The notes beneath the pieces were generated by a model. That model was not told where the DNA came from. It did no database searches and was given only the letters and a program-made list of their open reading frames with translations. From contig NC_057762.1 of NCBI RefSeq assembly GCF_010389155.1, positions 30,006,055 to 30,070,054 of the forward strand: DNA of 64,000 bases, read 5' to 3'. This DNA is from Erigeron canadensis. Lineage: Eukaryota; Streptophyta; Magnoliopsida; Asterales; Asteraceae. The position numbers and the translations under genes are program-made. Each line of letters starts with the position of its first letter. Within the stretch, counting starts at the first letter, position 1. Below are positions 47,097 to 58,051 of this stretch, in pieces.

Positions 47097-47380
47097 TAGA
47101 TGAAATGTATTGATGGACCTAAAATTCTAGCAATTAAGCTTATAAGTGTAATCATATATCTCAAGCTATGCAAATGAAATCTATCTATTTATTAGAGTCA
47201 CATTTTTGTATTAAATACAATGAATAATAGATGAAATGTATTGATCGATGGACTTAAAATTCTAGCAATTAAGCTTATAAGTGTAATCATATATTTCAAG
47301 CTATGCATGAAATCTATCTATTTATCAGTGACTTTCTTCAAAGTAAGAGTCACATTTTTGTATTAAATACAATGAATAAT
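47097..47380. repeat. Tandem duplication in the shared 3' region
   Basis: Unit 1 is 47097-47228 and unit 2 is 47229-47380, both AGATGAAATGTATTGAT... to ...CAATGAATAAT. Unit 2 has about 20 extra bases near 47330 and a few changes. Confidence 0.9.
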
Positions 47381-47421
47381 TTTGAATTTACACATATTGA
47401 AAAGAAAGAAACAATGAGCTA

Positions 47422-50400
47422 TCAGAAAAAAGATGATTGTTCATGAAGAACATTTAAATGAGCCAAAATCTTAGCAGCAACAGATTTCATACTGTTACTT
47501 CCTCTTTGTGTAATCTCAACTAACGGCATCTGTCCAGATGCTTTATACTTCTGTTTATATTCCGGCAACCTGAATATCCTCTCCAACGCCACCAAAGCTT
47601 TCTCCTGCAACCTTACACACGGTGAACTCAACAACTTCACCATTTTCATAATCACATCACCACCTTCCAACACCTTACTACCCTTCTGCAGTTGCTCCTC
47701 GTTGATTAAAGTTAAAAGTGCATCGAGAGAAGCTTCGCAGACTCCAAAATCTGGTTCATCAAGCAATCTTGCAAGCGGATTCATGGCATTAGCTTCAATA
47801 AGACAAAATGAGGACTCGATTGTACAGATCCCCGAGTGGACTGGACAACATGTATCAAATGATACAAAGCAACAACTAAAAAAACTTGATTTTAGTTCCA
47901 CGGGCCTGCTTAAGCTATTGGAACTCTCTGAAAATTGCCCAAGTGAAATTGCTACATTCTGTTTGGTCAAAGCACTTCCCGTGTCCAGCAAGCGTATGAT
48001 GATCTGGATAATCCCAGATTCTGCAACCTGTTTTTGTAATTCTTGATTTGTTGAAACAGTGAATCGACAGAGAGCACCAGAAGCACTTTCTATCATGGGC
48101 TCGGGTTTCTGAAAGTGATTAGAGAGGATGGAAATGATCACTTGAAGTGCTCCAGCATCAAGAATCCGTTGAGTCATCAGAGGGGTTCTTGGAAGGTTAG
48201 AGATGATTTCCATTGCAGCAACACCCTCTTCAACGTTATCGGAAGTTTTTATGATTCTAAGTAAAGTTTCAACACATTTAGACCCAACGTGTTCCACAAA
48301 AGTTTCATCATCCCTATCTTTTGTTAGTATGCAAAAGAGCTTCACAGCATTTAATCGAACAGTTTGATTTTCTTGTTCACATAACTGAACCAGTACTTGG
48401 ACAGATGAAATCTGATGCAAGTAGAATTAAATAAGTAACAGCTGATGATTTAAGCTATAAGTGACAAAATGCATGGGCTGGGTATGAGGTCTAGTATAGG
48501 AAATATGATATGGGTTGGTCGGGTAAATTTTTTTGATAAAAGTAATTTATACTTTCTACAAAATACTTGAAGTGGCATATATGATTATACAACTATATAA
48601 TTTAAGACCAAATGATATAGTCCTTTGAATAGGATGATTTATAAGGTCAAAACAGGTAATCTTTTTCATGGCGGTACAGATTATATTGAGCTGAACAGAT
48701 CACATTTTCTACTATTTTTCAAACTTCTTACAGATGCTTTGCGTGTACAATATGAAAGAAACTTATGTTATTAATTTCGAAATCAAAACAAATTTTAATT
48801 AAATAAAAATATATCTTGGGCAACTTTTGACCTGTTTTGATTTTTTCTGTTTGACCCAGTAGATATAATCATATAAAAAATAGCCGGTTCATTTAGAGAC
48901 TAATCTAAGCAAAGCGATGAAACTCAAACGCACCTTTCGTAACGTTTTCCTTATGTTTAAACCAAAATGAGATTGACAAATTGCAAGAAATGTTCGAAGA
49001 ACATTCTGTTGAACATTTGGCCCACTTAATGAGATGACAGAAAATAACTTGAAAACATCTTCTTCAGATTCCAGAAAAGGAATATCACCGTGATCAGATT
49101 CAAGGAAAGTTAATGACAATGCCAGATTCATAATAGTGGCTACAACCTTTTCAATGAGGCTCGGGATGGACAAGCTCTCACGGAAGAGTATTCCAAACAA
49201 GATCTCTGGTGCATTAGTTTTGATCATTTTTAATCCATTTTCTGGCACATCTGAGAGTTTCTCGAGAGCTAAAATGGCTGCCTTTTTCATACCTATATCA
49301 ATGTTACAGAGCATGGCTATAAGGGACTCTACCGCGCCACTCTCACAAACCATAAGCTTTCCATGATCAGTCATCTCAAGTTCTGATAACGTCTCAGCCA
49401 TCACCCGTCGAACACTTTCAGACCCTGCACTGATTCATCTTTGATCATAAATTTTGAAGAAGGGTGGCTTAATGTGATGACGTAAGTCCAAAACAATTAA
49501 GATTGTGCATTAGAGGTGAATACAACACTGCAGCTTGTGTAGGGTCAAAATGGGTTGGGTCGAGTCTGGCCACCTGATTTTAAAGTTTTGCGATTTATTT
49601 AATGATACAAAAACTATAATCTTAAAATAATATAGAACTTATTTGAAATAACCAATTTAGAATGTTGAGACCATTAAAGAAGCTTTTTGGGCAGGATTTT
49701 ACCTCCTCAACCCTGTTCATTTTGAGCCAACTTTTTTAATTTGGCCCATTACCCATTTGACATGCTAGAAGTTCAAAGATAATCTAAATAAACCATCTTT
49801 CAAGTGCATGGGTTGAAACTGACACCTTTACCTGAGTTGATTAATTGTTTGTTATTCTAAGATATACGATGGGTGACGTCGTGACGAGACACACCAGACT
49901 CAAAACAGCAAGCTAGCCTAAGAATCAAGAACCTCCAGATTATTTGTAAACGATCTTAAATTTTCTGTTTTTTTGGCTAACCTAAGTATCTGACCTGCTT
50001 TGTAAGCCAACTAATCCTAAAGCGACCCTCCACTTTGCAGGTAGCCGAGAGTCGCCGCGGTGAACCTCTATGGCCACAAAAGGGTATATTTCTTCGGCTC
50101 CTAGGATTCGAATATCTGACCCGTTTAACCCATTCATAAGGTAAATTTCATCTCAATACAAGAATAGATGCAAGCATAACCTTTTGAGGTTAAACTAACT
50201 GAATCCAGATTTATAACTTATATCAGTATAAATCTTTTGAACTAGGTGAAAAATTGATGAGTTTTAAACACTTATCACACACTCTGCACTTAACCTTCAA
50301 AGTAAAGCCAACCTTCTTAAATGTCTTTATTTGATGATTGACGGATATTTTACCTGAAGAAAGAAGGTGAAGTAAAGGTCCAAAATAGTTAGCCTTGGCC

Positions 50401-52532
50401 ATCTGTACAATATTCTGCTCAAGAAAGGAAAGTTTTTCCAGAAGTTGTTTGGCATCATTGGCAGCTTGAGGATCATCACTACCCGTTATGGTCACAAGAA
50501 GAAGTATACAACCTTGACTACTCCCAATAACGTTTCTTGCTAAATCATTTTCTGATAATTCAATAAGCAATTGCAATGCCAATTTACTTTCTTCAATCTT
50601 TCGTGCAAGGGAACACACGATTAATTTAATGGCATCTTCCGTTTCTGCAATGCTTTCCTACAAGATACAAATTGTATATGATGAAATCATGAATCTTTAG
50701 GTAGTAGTTGAATGTGTGTTTAGAATGATTATGGTTGTTATTTTTAGTTTATTCTATGTCAAAATAATCAGATTGGAGACAGTAAGAATAATTGAGATAG
50801 ATGCTAGAGTGCCTAGCTATCCCTAGTTTTAAAAAATCAAAATTTTATGATTCAAGTCTTAATACTAACTTAGAAAAAACATATCCAAACACCCAATTGA
50901 TATGCAATATGCACTTGATACATCTTCAACCGTAGTGTTACCTTGTAGATTATGATCTTATGTCTCTTTAGCAAGTTCTTAGATGCAATAATATAATAGG
51001 TGGGACTTATAATCCATTAACTTATTAATGGGTTGATTTCGGTTGTGTTTTATCTATACTGCGTCAACCGTGTCAGTCAGGTAAAACGTCGCCCAACGTT
51101 GATTTTTAATGCATATCACCTCCTAAATTGTTTTATTCAAAGAAAAAATGATTATTAAAATAATGATGTTTTCATAAACATAATTTAAAACTTTTCAAAA
51201 TGGTCAAAAACCTGTTTAGAGGTTGACCCATCTCATCCCATTTTACCCTTGCTAAAATGAACCCATGTTGACCCGTTACCCCACCTGCCCATCTTGCCAC
51301 CTATAATAGATCTATTAAGTGCATACCTTCCTGTCATCGTGGTCTGTTGCAAGTATGCGGAGAATGATGAGAACATGTGATCTGATTTTGAAATTCTTGG
51401 TAGAAAGAAGAGAAACAAGAACAGGCAAGTATCCCTCTATCATCACCCATTCTTGATGAAGGTCTCTTTCTAAGCATAAATCTTGCAATTTGCCCAATGA
51501 GACAATTACTTCTTCCTCTTCATTAGAAAGAATACTGGACTTCATAGAACCAATGAAAATCATGGTGTTTCTGTCTCTCCATTCTTCTATCGATTGACGA
51601 AGTGTCTTATTAGTCCTTAAAGAGGATGGCTTTAATGGAGTTTTGGTTATTGGACATAAACTGTTTTCTCCAGCTAACCATCTCTCTATTGCAGACCTCT
51701 CAAAACTATGCCCTGATGGCGTTTCCACTGGATCTTCCATCACATCTCCAGTTATCGGGCAGTAAAATGATTGAAGAGGTTCTAATGGTTGTCTTCCTAA
51801 TGAATTCCGTTTACTAAAGTACTTTGTTTCTCGCTCTTCTGTTGTTGCTATGATATCAGCTTTTCCTAATAATCCAACAATCTGTTCAATCTGTACAGCT
51901 TCTGCAACATCTTCTGTATGCTCAATATTTTCCATCTCATGTTTGAACTCTTCATACTCTTTTCTCAAGACTGACTGCTCGGTCGATATCCCAATAGCAT
52001 CTGCAATCAAAATAAGCAAGCTATTTGAATACGATCTATCAACCTTTCGTTCTCTGATTCCTGACTCGATTTTCTCTTTAATTTCCACTTCTTTGGATGT
52101 TTCTAGATACTTTGCATCCAACATTATGTTTGACAGCTTCATAGCTTCTTGACTGATCCCATTGAAGGAAACTAAAGGAGCAAGAACGTCTAGATCACCA
52201 CCGATCTCTCTCGTGTGGTTTTCCAAGCTTGTTATGATTTTTTTGGAATTGAGCAAAAGATATATTTTGTTCCTGTTGCAGCACTCTAGAGAAAGTGTTT
52301 TAACTTCTGAAACATGTCTAGAAAGGGCGTCAATGGCGGTTTTTAAGCTCCCAGATTCATTGATATCAACTTTTGTCAGTTCTTGTAAAATGAAATTTGT
52401 TTTCTCCAAGTATGACGAAAGTTTCTTAAAATTTTCTTTTTGAATGTGCATGGATTTGGTGGCTTGAATGGTCTCGAGTGTTGTCAAAATTGCCCCGGAG
52501 AGAGTGTCTGCAGCCGTTACATTAGAACCCAT
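47422..52532 (-). CDS. U-box E3 ubiquitin ligase with ARM repeats (PUB42/43/44-like)
   Basis: Four exons: 52532-51327, 50657-50354, 49424-48934, 48411-47422. Junctions are GT-AG and in phase; the product is about 996 residues. The N-terminal helical region (1-240) precedes a U-box at about 252-325 (EPLQSFYCPITGDVMEDPVET, with HSFERSAIERWL and CPITKTPL). The rest is armadillo-type repeats to the C-terminus. Plant U-box/ARM proteins dock E2 enzymes by the U-box and substrates by ARM repeats, acting in the cytosol or at membranes in stress and defence control. Length favours the PUB42-type branch over the ~800-residue SAUL1/PUB44. A 5' UTR intron is likely: an acceptor (GATGCAG) at about 52621 and a donor (CAG|GTAAAAC) at about 53308. 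Confidence 0.93.
48475..48870. repeat. GGGTC/GACCC-type MITE remnant in U-box intron 3
   Basis: The intron has a GGTTGGTCGGGTAAA block at the left and GACCTGTTTTG ... TTTGACCC at the right, the inverted arrangement of the hAT-type MITEs seen elsewhere in the window. Edges not resolved. Confidence 0.4.
49540..49765. repeat. GGGTC/GACCC-type MITE remnant in U-box intron 2
   Basis: GGGTCAAAATGGGTTGGGTC at the left faces CAACCCTGTTCATTTTGAGCC at the right, as inverted repeats (about 200 bp apart). Target duplication not resolved. Confidence 0.5.
51010..51300. repeat. GGGTC/GACCC-type MITE remnant in U-box intron 1
   Basis: ATGGGTTGATTTCGG at the left and TTGACCCATCTCATCCC plus TTGACCCGTTACCCC at the right suggest the same class of element. 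Decayed. Confidence 0.4.
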
Positions 52533-53656
52533 GATCTAGAAATGTTAACCAGAACTGCAAAAACTGCCTTTTGGGATCTTAATCAAGTAGCTGCAGATTG
52601 AGACCACAAGTCCATAACCTGCATCAATGTTTAAACATTTATATTATGAAAAACACATAATTTTTCCCACCCTATGTGTGTGTGTGTTTGTATCAACGCG
52701 AAACACACTCCACGCTTTTCTCTCCCTCTCTACGGTTACTAATTAACATGGCAACATCACCACAATCATCCAACACAGTCCACCTGCCGCTATCACTACA
52801 TTCCTTCATAACTGTCACAACTACAAACTCCAATTTTTGTTGCCTCATAAGGCTATAAAAGGCTAGTTTATTCAATTATTCTAAAATAAAAGTATATATA
52901 TAAGCAGTTTTTAGCCAACAGAACAATCCACAATGCTAGAAGCACGAATCTTGCATTTGCGTGCCTTAAATTCAAGATTCGTGTTTCTAGCATCACAGAT
53001 CATTTCCACTAATCCAAACGATAAGCAGAGAAATAGTCAAGCACTTAAACAAACAATTTCAAACACTTATCTCAAGTTACTAATCACACAACACAAAACC
53101 ATGATCCTTGATGATAAGAAATTTTTTAGTATTTAACTCAACAGCCACACAACACATATCTCAAAATACTATCCACACATCATTATAACACACAAACACA
53201 TATATGTACATGTTTAAAAAAAGACAATATCAAATATATTGTAATGTAATGTAATGTAATCATACTATATTACTTGAACTCAACATATACAAGTTGTTAA
53301 GTTTTACCTGATTAAGCTTTGATCAATATGTCTTATTTCTTGATCACAATTCACAAATGATGATAGAAATAGAAATTATAATAATAATGTAATTAGTAAA
53401 CCAAGTGGGGTTTGAATTCAATTCATGTAACGACTTCAAAGTCTTGAAATATTATTAAATGGCTACAATATAAATTCCATTATTTGACGCGTTTTCTACT
53501 TCTAGCAAGATTTTTCCCACTTTTTTTGGAGTTGTATAGTTGACTTGTTAAACTAAATTATAAGAGATTAAATTGTTGTGTTTTCCGATAGTTACGTTTG
53601 TTAAGAAATATATAATTTCTCGAAATATTTTTATATATTATGCAAAGCGAAATATT
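52533..53656. other. Upstream region of the U-box gene
   Basis: Probably holds the 5' UTR, its intron (about 52621-53308) and the promoter. A (TAATG)n run lies at 53242-53260. No separate gene. Confidence 0.45.
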
Positions 53657-53947
53657 CATTTGAAAACTAAATTTTTTGTGAAAATTAGAAAACTGACCAA
53701 AACACACTGTGATCTGAATTTAACACAATGTGTTTTTATTGTGTAACCTAAAATACGTTGTGTTAAGTTTTAAATCACGGTGTGTTTTTGATAGCGTTGT
53801 AAATCGAAAAATTGTTCAAACACACTGTGATATGAACTTAACACATTGTGTTTTCGAAAAACATATTAAAAATACATTGTGTTAAATTCAGATCACAGTG
53901 TGTTTTGACAGTTTTCTAGTTTTTACGAAAATTTTAGTTTTCAAATG
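53657..53947. mobile_element. Foldback MITE (CATTTGAAAAC family), copy 1
   Basis: Ends CATTTGAAAACTAAATTTT and AAAATTTTAGTTTTCAAATG are inverted repeats that extend about 80 bp inwards (with CTGTCAAAACACA-like and CACAATGTGTTTTT blocks). Length 291 bp. Confidence 0.75.
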
Positions 53948-55630
53948 ATCAAAACTCATTATGCAAAATATATACTTTCTTGCATTTCAAAAAATAAAAT
54001 TGTTATTGCTATAAAGTATAAACAACGTATACAATTATTGTCTGATACATACAATTATTATACTATTACGAATGACAAAATCATTACGACTACGATTAAA
54101 ACTTTTGTGCATTTCATTTAAATTCTTTAAAGAAAAAACAAACTTTCGGTAGTTGTGGATCAGTGGGCAACTAGAGTAGAATTATTTGGACTGGGCTTTT
54201 AATTTTGTTGAAATATAAAGTATTAATTGGGCTCAACGGATGGGGCTCTTGGCCCTGCTACCAGCCTACCCTGCCGCACAGTGTATAAGTGTATTCCCAA
54301 ATCCCAACATCCATATTCGAATTCAAATATAACTTTGTTAATGGTCTTTAACAAAAACCCTTTAGGGCATTGTCAAGATTCAAATCCGGCATCAAAGTTG
54401 AAGATGTTAGCCATTTATCCGCTTTGTTTTAGCGAGGATTATTATTTCCCATAAGTCGTGCTAGGTTAGTTACCGAAGGTTATGAAAATTAACATGTGTG
54501 GATCTTAACCTAAAATACAATACAATGCTCCAACTGAAAAGAAAAAAACAAGCCCATACTACTTAGCTAGTGGACCAGGTAGAGAATGTGATTGATCATG
54601 ATATAGAAAATAAATAAAATAAATGATAACAAAAGGCAAATAACATTAAAACTTTGAAAAAAATACAGAAAACAAACTATCCATGTGATAGCAATAAGCC
54701 AATAACATTATTTTACTAGAGTTATAATTGTATTTTTTACCCAAAAAAAAATGCAAAAATTAAATAATATAAAATCATAAAAAAATAATAGAAAAAGTTG
54801 ATTCAGCAACCAGCTCAGTTCAATGATTCACATTTCCCTTTTGTCAATTGAGCTGCCTTACTCACTATTCCCTTTATATACAACAAAACGTTTTGTTAGT
54901 TGATTCCTTTGAAATTGATGATACGTGTTTTTGATACAATAATGAGTTATCTAAATATAAAAGAATGAATAATATTGTTTTATTATAAATAAAAAATTGT
55001 TCTACACGCTGATATTGTTTCACAGAGTTTTATCTAGTTATATCTTTTTATATAATTGAGATAAACCTTCACAAAAATAAATAGACATTATTAGGGAATA
55101 GGGAGCTCCTGGAGTTGGAACACCGCTTCCTTGTTGGGGAAGACAGTGGATGGAAATACCCACTTATTGAACTACACATAATTCTCGCTTCTCTCCGTCT
55201 ATTTATATCTATTTTTTATATATAAAAAAAAAAGGAAAAAGGTGGGGGTGTGATGAGTGGTTTTTACTTTTTAGTTACGTTCCTTGTAACTAGAGTAAGT
55301 GGAGGGGGACTCGGGGAGGATGAAAAATTCATTAAGAGAGGAGTGATGACTGAAGAGTGAGGTAGAAATGATCCTTTTCCATCCTGGTTCACATCTATAA
55401 ATACATACTACCAACGACATAATAACAAAAATTAAAAGATATACTAGTTTGGAGAAAGAAAAAAAAAAAATTCAAATTTCATGATATAAAAAGGATAGAG
55501 CATGATTGTAATCGTGAGTCAAGTCGTAAACCAAAGTATCATAAAACGTGATAAGAAATTTTGCAATTATGCCTTATAATTGTAAAATAATCACATTTGT
55601 GCACATTAATCAGACTTCTTTGCATCAATC
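53948..55630. other. Intergenic, nothing recognised
   Basis: AT-rich. The open frame at 54227-54454 has no support. Confidence 0.4.
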
Positions 55631-55680
55631 AATCTTCTCTATATAAAAATAAACTTCTTATGTTTCAAAGAAAAACACAA

Positions 55681-55764
55681 GAGTGATATTGGTTCGGCTC
55701 ATCCATAATCTATACCATAATTTATATGCAAATTGAAATTGATGAGCCGAACCAATACCACGCC
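55681..55764 (-). ncRNA. MIR479: miR479/miR171-like microRNA hairpin
   Basis: Two arms, 55681-55703 and 55741-55764, share a 17-bp perfect complement (TATTGGTTCGGCTCATC with GATGAGCCGAACCAATA) and are separated by a 37-nt loop. On the minus strand the 3' arm carries TGAGCCGAACCAATATCAC..., which is, from memory, the mature grape miR479 (a miR171 relative). The minus transcript pairs through a G-U wobble where the plus transcript has an A-C mismatch. A TATA box lies about 80 bp upstream on the minus strand. The plus strand also has a TATA box (55639-55648) and a miR479-5p-like arm, so strand is the uncertain part. The miR171 family targets GRAS (HAM/SCL6) mRNAs. Confidence 0.72.
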
Positions 55765-55842
55765 ATGTCTATTTCCTTGTGATCACGGGCTTCATTGGCA
55801 CAAGAAATGGCATTTGATGATTTCTGTGAATTGGTCCTCACT

Positions 55843-55852
55843 CCTTTTTATA
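55843..55852 (-). promoter_or_regulatory. TATA box upstream of the miRNA hairpin
   Basis: TATAAAAAGG on the minus strand, 80-90 bp before the first hairpin arm. A competing plus-strand TATA (CTATATAAAA, 55639-55648) sits on the other side. Confidence 0.5.
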
Positions 55853-57004
55853 GACGTTATCATAGGGTTAATTTAAGCATGTAATTGATATGTTAACGAC
55901 TAATAAAGAAAGGAAAGATACTAAAACTATATAAGATTTCTATTATTGTACTATGGTCAAAAAATAAAATTAGTAAGAATTAAACAATTGATATTTGTGC
56001 TTGAAGATCGGCGAATCCACTATATGAATAATCACGTACAAGTTTTTTAATTGTCTTTATATCTCTTCACAATCTATGATAGATTCTTGACACTTTTTTT
56101 TTTTTGAATGGCCATAGATTACTGACTTAATAAGTATTTAACCTTATTATCGGGTTTTTTTTTTCTTATAGAGAAAGAGAATGGTTGGTTACTATTTTTC
56201 TTTTTAACGTCCAATTTTCGGACATGAAAATGTATTTATTTTGTATTTTTCTTGAGTTCGTGTGGTTTTAAATCTTTAATGTTTCTTTTTTACTTGATTG
56301 TGCTTGTAATATTTTTTAATTGACTTCGCTTGTTAGACTATGTTTATATCACATGCAGTTATAAGTATAATTGAAATTTTGTTTACATATAAAACACTTT
56401 TTTTTTGAACGGACATATAAAACACTTTGTATTATGTTTAGTCCTTTATTATGTAAAACATAAAAAACTATGAGTGGGGTATGAAAGAAGTGAGGTGTAG
56501 ACACTTTTGTCTCTCAGAGGTAGAGAGACTGTTTTCATAAAGATGGAAGCGCGCAACATACTCGTCTGCATAAAACCAATCGTGTGGGCTGACATCAAAA
56601 ATTACGAATGACATGTGCAAGAACTCCCCTTAACTCCCCTCCCAGCAAGTCATAGAAGCATATAGGGTTGGTATCAACCGATGGCGGATCTAGGAATTCG
56701 TCACTGGGTATGCATTTTTCGCAAAAAAAAAAAATTGATTTTTGTATGTATAGATTTTCGACTTGGGTATCTCCGTTGAGTTTTTAGTAAGGTTTAACAT
56801 GAACCGATTTAACACCAAATGAGAAAAAACTCAACCGACTCAGGTATCTCCGTTGAGTTTTTGTACATGTTCATGGGTCCAAATGTCTTTCAAGATGGGT
56901 AATCTATGAGTCCATTTCAATCTCTCTCCAATTCGATGTTGGTATTTCCATAAAAGAATGAAAGCATAAAACAATATTAGAAGTGTAAAGTAAAGGGTTT
57001 TGAT
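55853..57004. other. Intergenic, nothing recognised
   Basis: AT-rich with T-runs. A patch at 56680-56780 (GGCGGATCTAGGAATTCG) looks like an old transposon piece. Confidence 0.4.
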
Positions 57005-57324
57005 CATTTGAAAACTAAATTTTTCGTGAAAACTAGAAAACTGTCAAAAAACATTGTGTTCTGAATTTAACACAATGTGTTTTTAATATGTTTTTCGAAA
57101 ACAGATTGTGTTAAGTTCATATCACAGTGTGTTTGAACTATTTTCTGATTTACAACGCTATCAAAACCCACCGTGATTTAAAACTTAACACAACATATTT
57201 TAGATTATACAATAAAAACACATTGTGTTTTATAAAAACACAATTAAAACGCATTGTGTTAAATTCAGATCACAATGTGTTTTGACAGTTTTCTAATTTT
57301 CACAAAAATTTTAATTTTCAAATG
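57005..57324. mobile_element. Foldback MITE (CATTTGAAAAC family), copy 2
   Basis: Relative of 53657-53947 in the opposite orientation: the centre (TTACAACGCTATCAAAACCC) is the complement of TTTTGATAGCGTTGTAA in copy 1. The ends are again CATTTGAAAAC and its complement. Length 320 bp. Confidence 0.75.
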
Positions 57325-57837
57325 AACATTTCACGCAAAGTAAAACTTAAAACAATAATATTGGATAAAACTGTTTTCTAGTTATGGGTATGCACTCTTA
57401 GTGAATTTAATTGAGGTAACTCAAAAGTAAATGTTTTTACCACTATGAAGATAAACCTAAGGGTATCAACCATTCAACATATATCTGCCCTGGTATCAAC
57501 CATACATACATACATATAAGTTTTTGATGAGCCCAAATATAATAGTGTTAGTCAACCTATGTAACAAAGTAACCTAAGCCACCTAGGTATTGAGAACACT
57601 GACCCAAAGCCCTAAAATGTGCAATAATTCGTATGGGCATATATATACTTTTATATTGGTTACATATATTAGTGTCGGATTTATTATGTTAGCATATATG
57701 AAAGGTTGGGTTACTTTACGATTCCTCTTCAATTAAAAGTTTTCCAAGTGTTCTACCGAAAACGCATAGTTCACCAATTGTTGCAACTTAATTTTCAAAT
57801 CTAAAAGGCTTAAAGTCTTATCTTAGTGTATTATATA
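57325..57837. other. Intergenic, nothing recognised
   Basis: No gene or bounded repeat seen. Confidence 0.4.
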
Positions 57838-57845
57838 CACAAACT

Positions 57846-58043
57846 CAGGGGCGGTATTAAAGGGGGGGCAAGGGGGTCCAATGCCCCCCTCCAAATTTAA
57901 ATTTTATCATGTATTTTTAATTTTTTTCCATCAATTTTTATAAATTTTCTATAGGTTTTTAACATTTTGTCCTCTTTTAAATTTATTTTTTATAAGTTTT
58001 CTAAGTTTGTCCCCTTTAGAATTTTTTCCTGGTACCGCCTCTG
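57846..58043 (+). mobile_element. hAT MITE with 8-bp target duplication
   Basis: 198 bp from CAGGGGCGGTATTAAAG to CCTGGTACCGCCTCTG, imperfect inverted ends. The duplication CACAAACT is exact (57838-57845 and 58044-58051). Same family as the inverted pair at 38361-38737. Confidence 0.9.
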
Positions 58044-58051
58044 CACAAACT

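Noticed and set aside
47702..48046. 114-codon plus-strand frame
   Set aside because: Antisense to exon 4 of the U-box gene; a shadow.
54227..54454. 75-codon frame and SINE-like wording (GATTCAAATCC)
   Set aside because: The B-box-like motif lacks a matching A box and there is no duplication.
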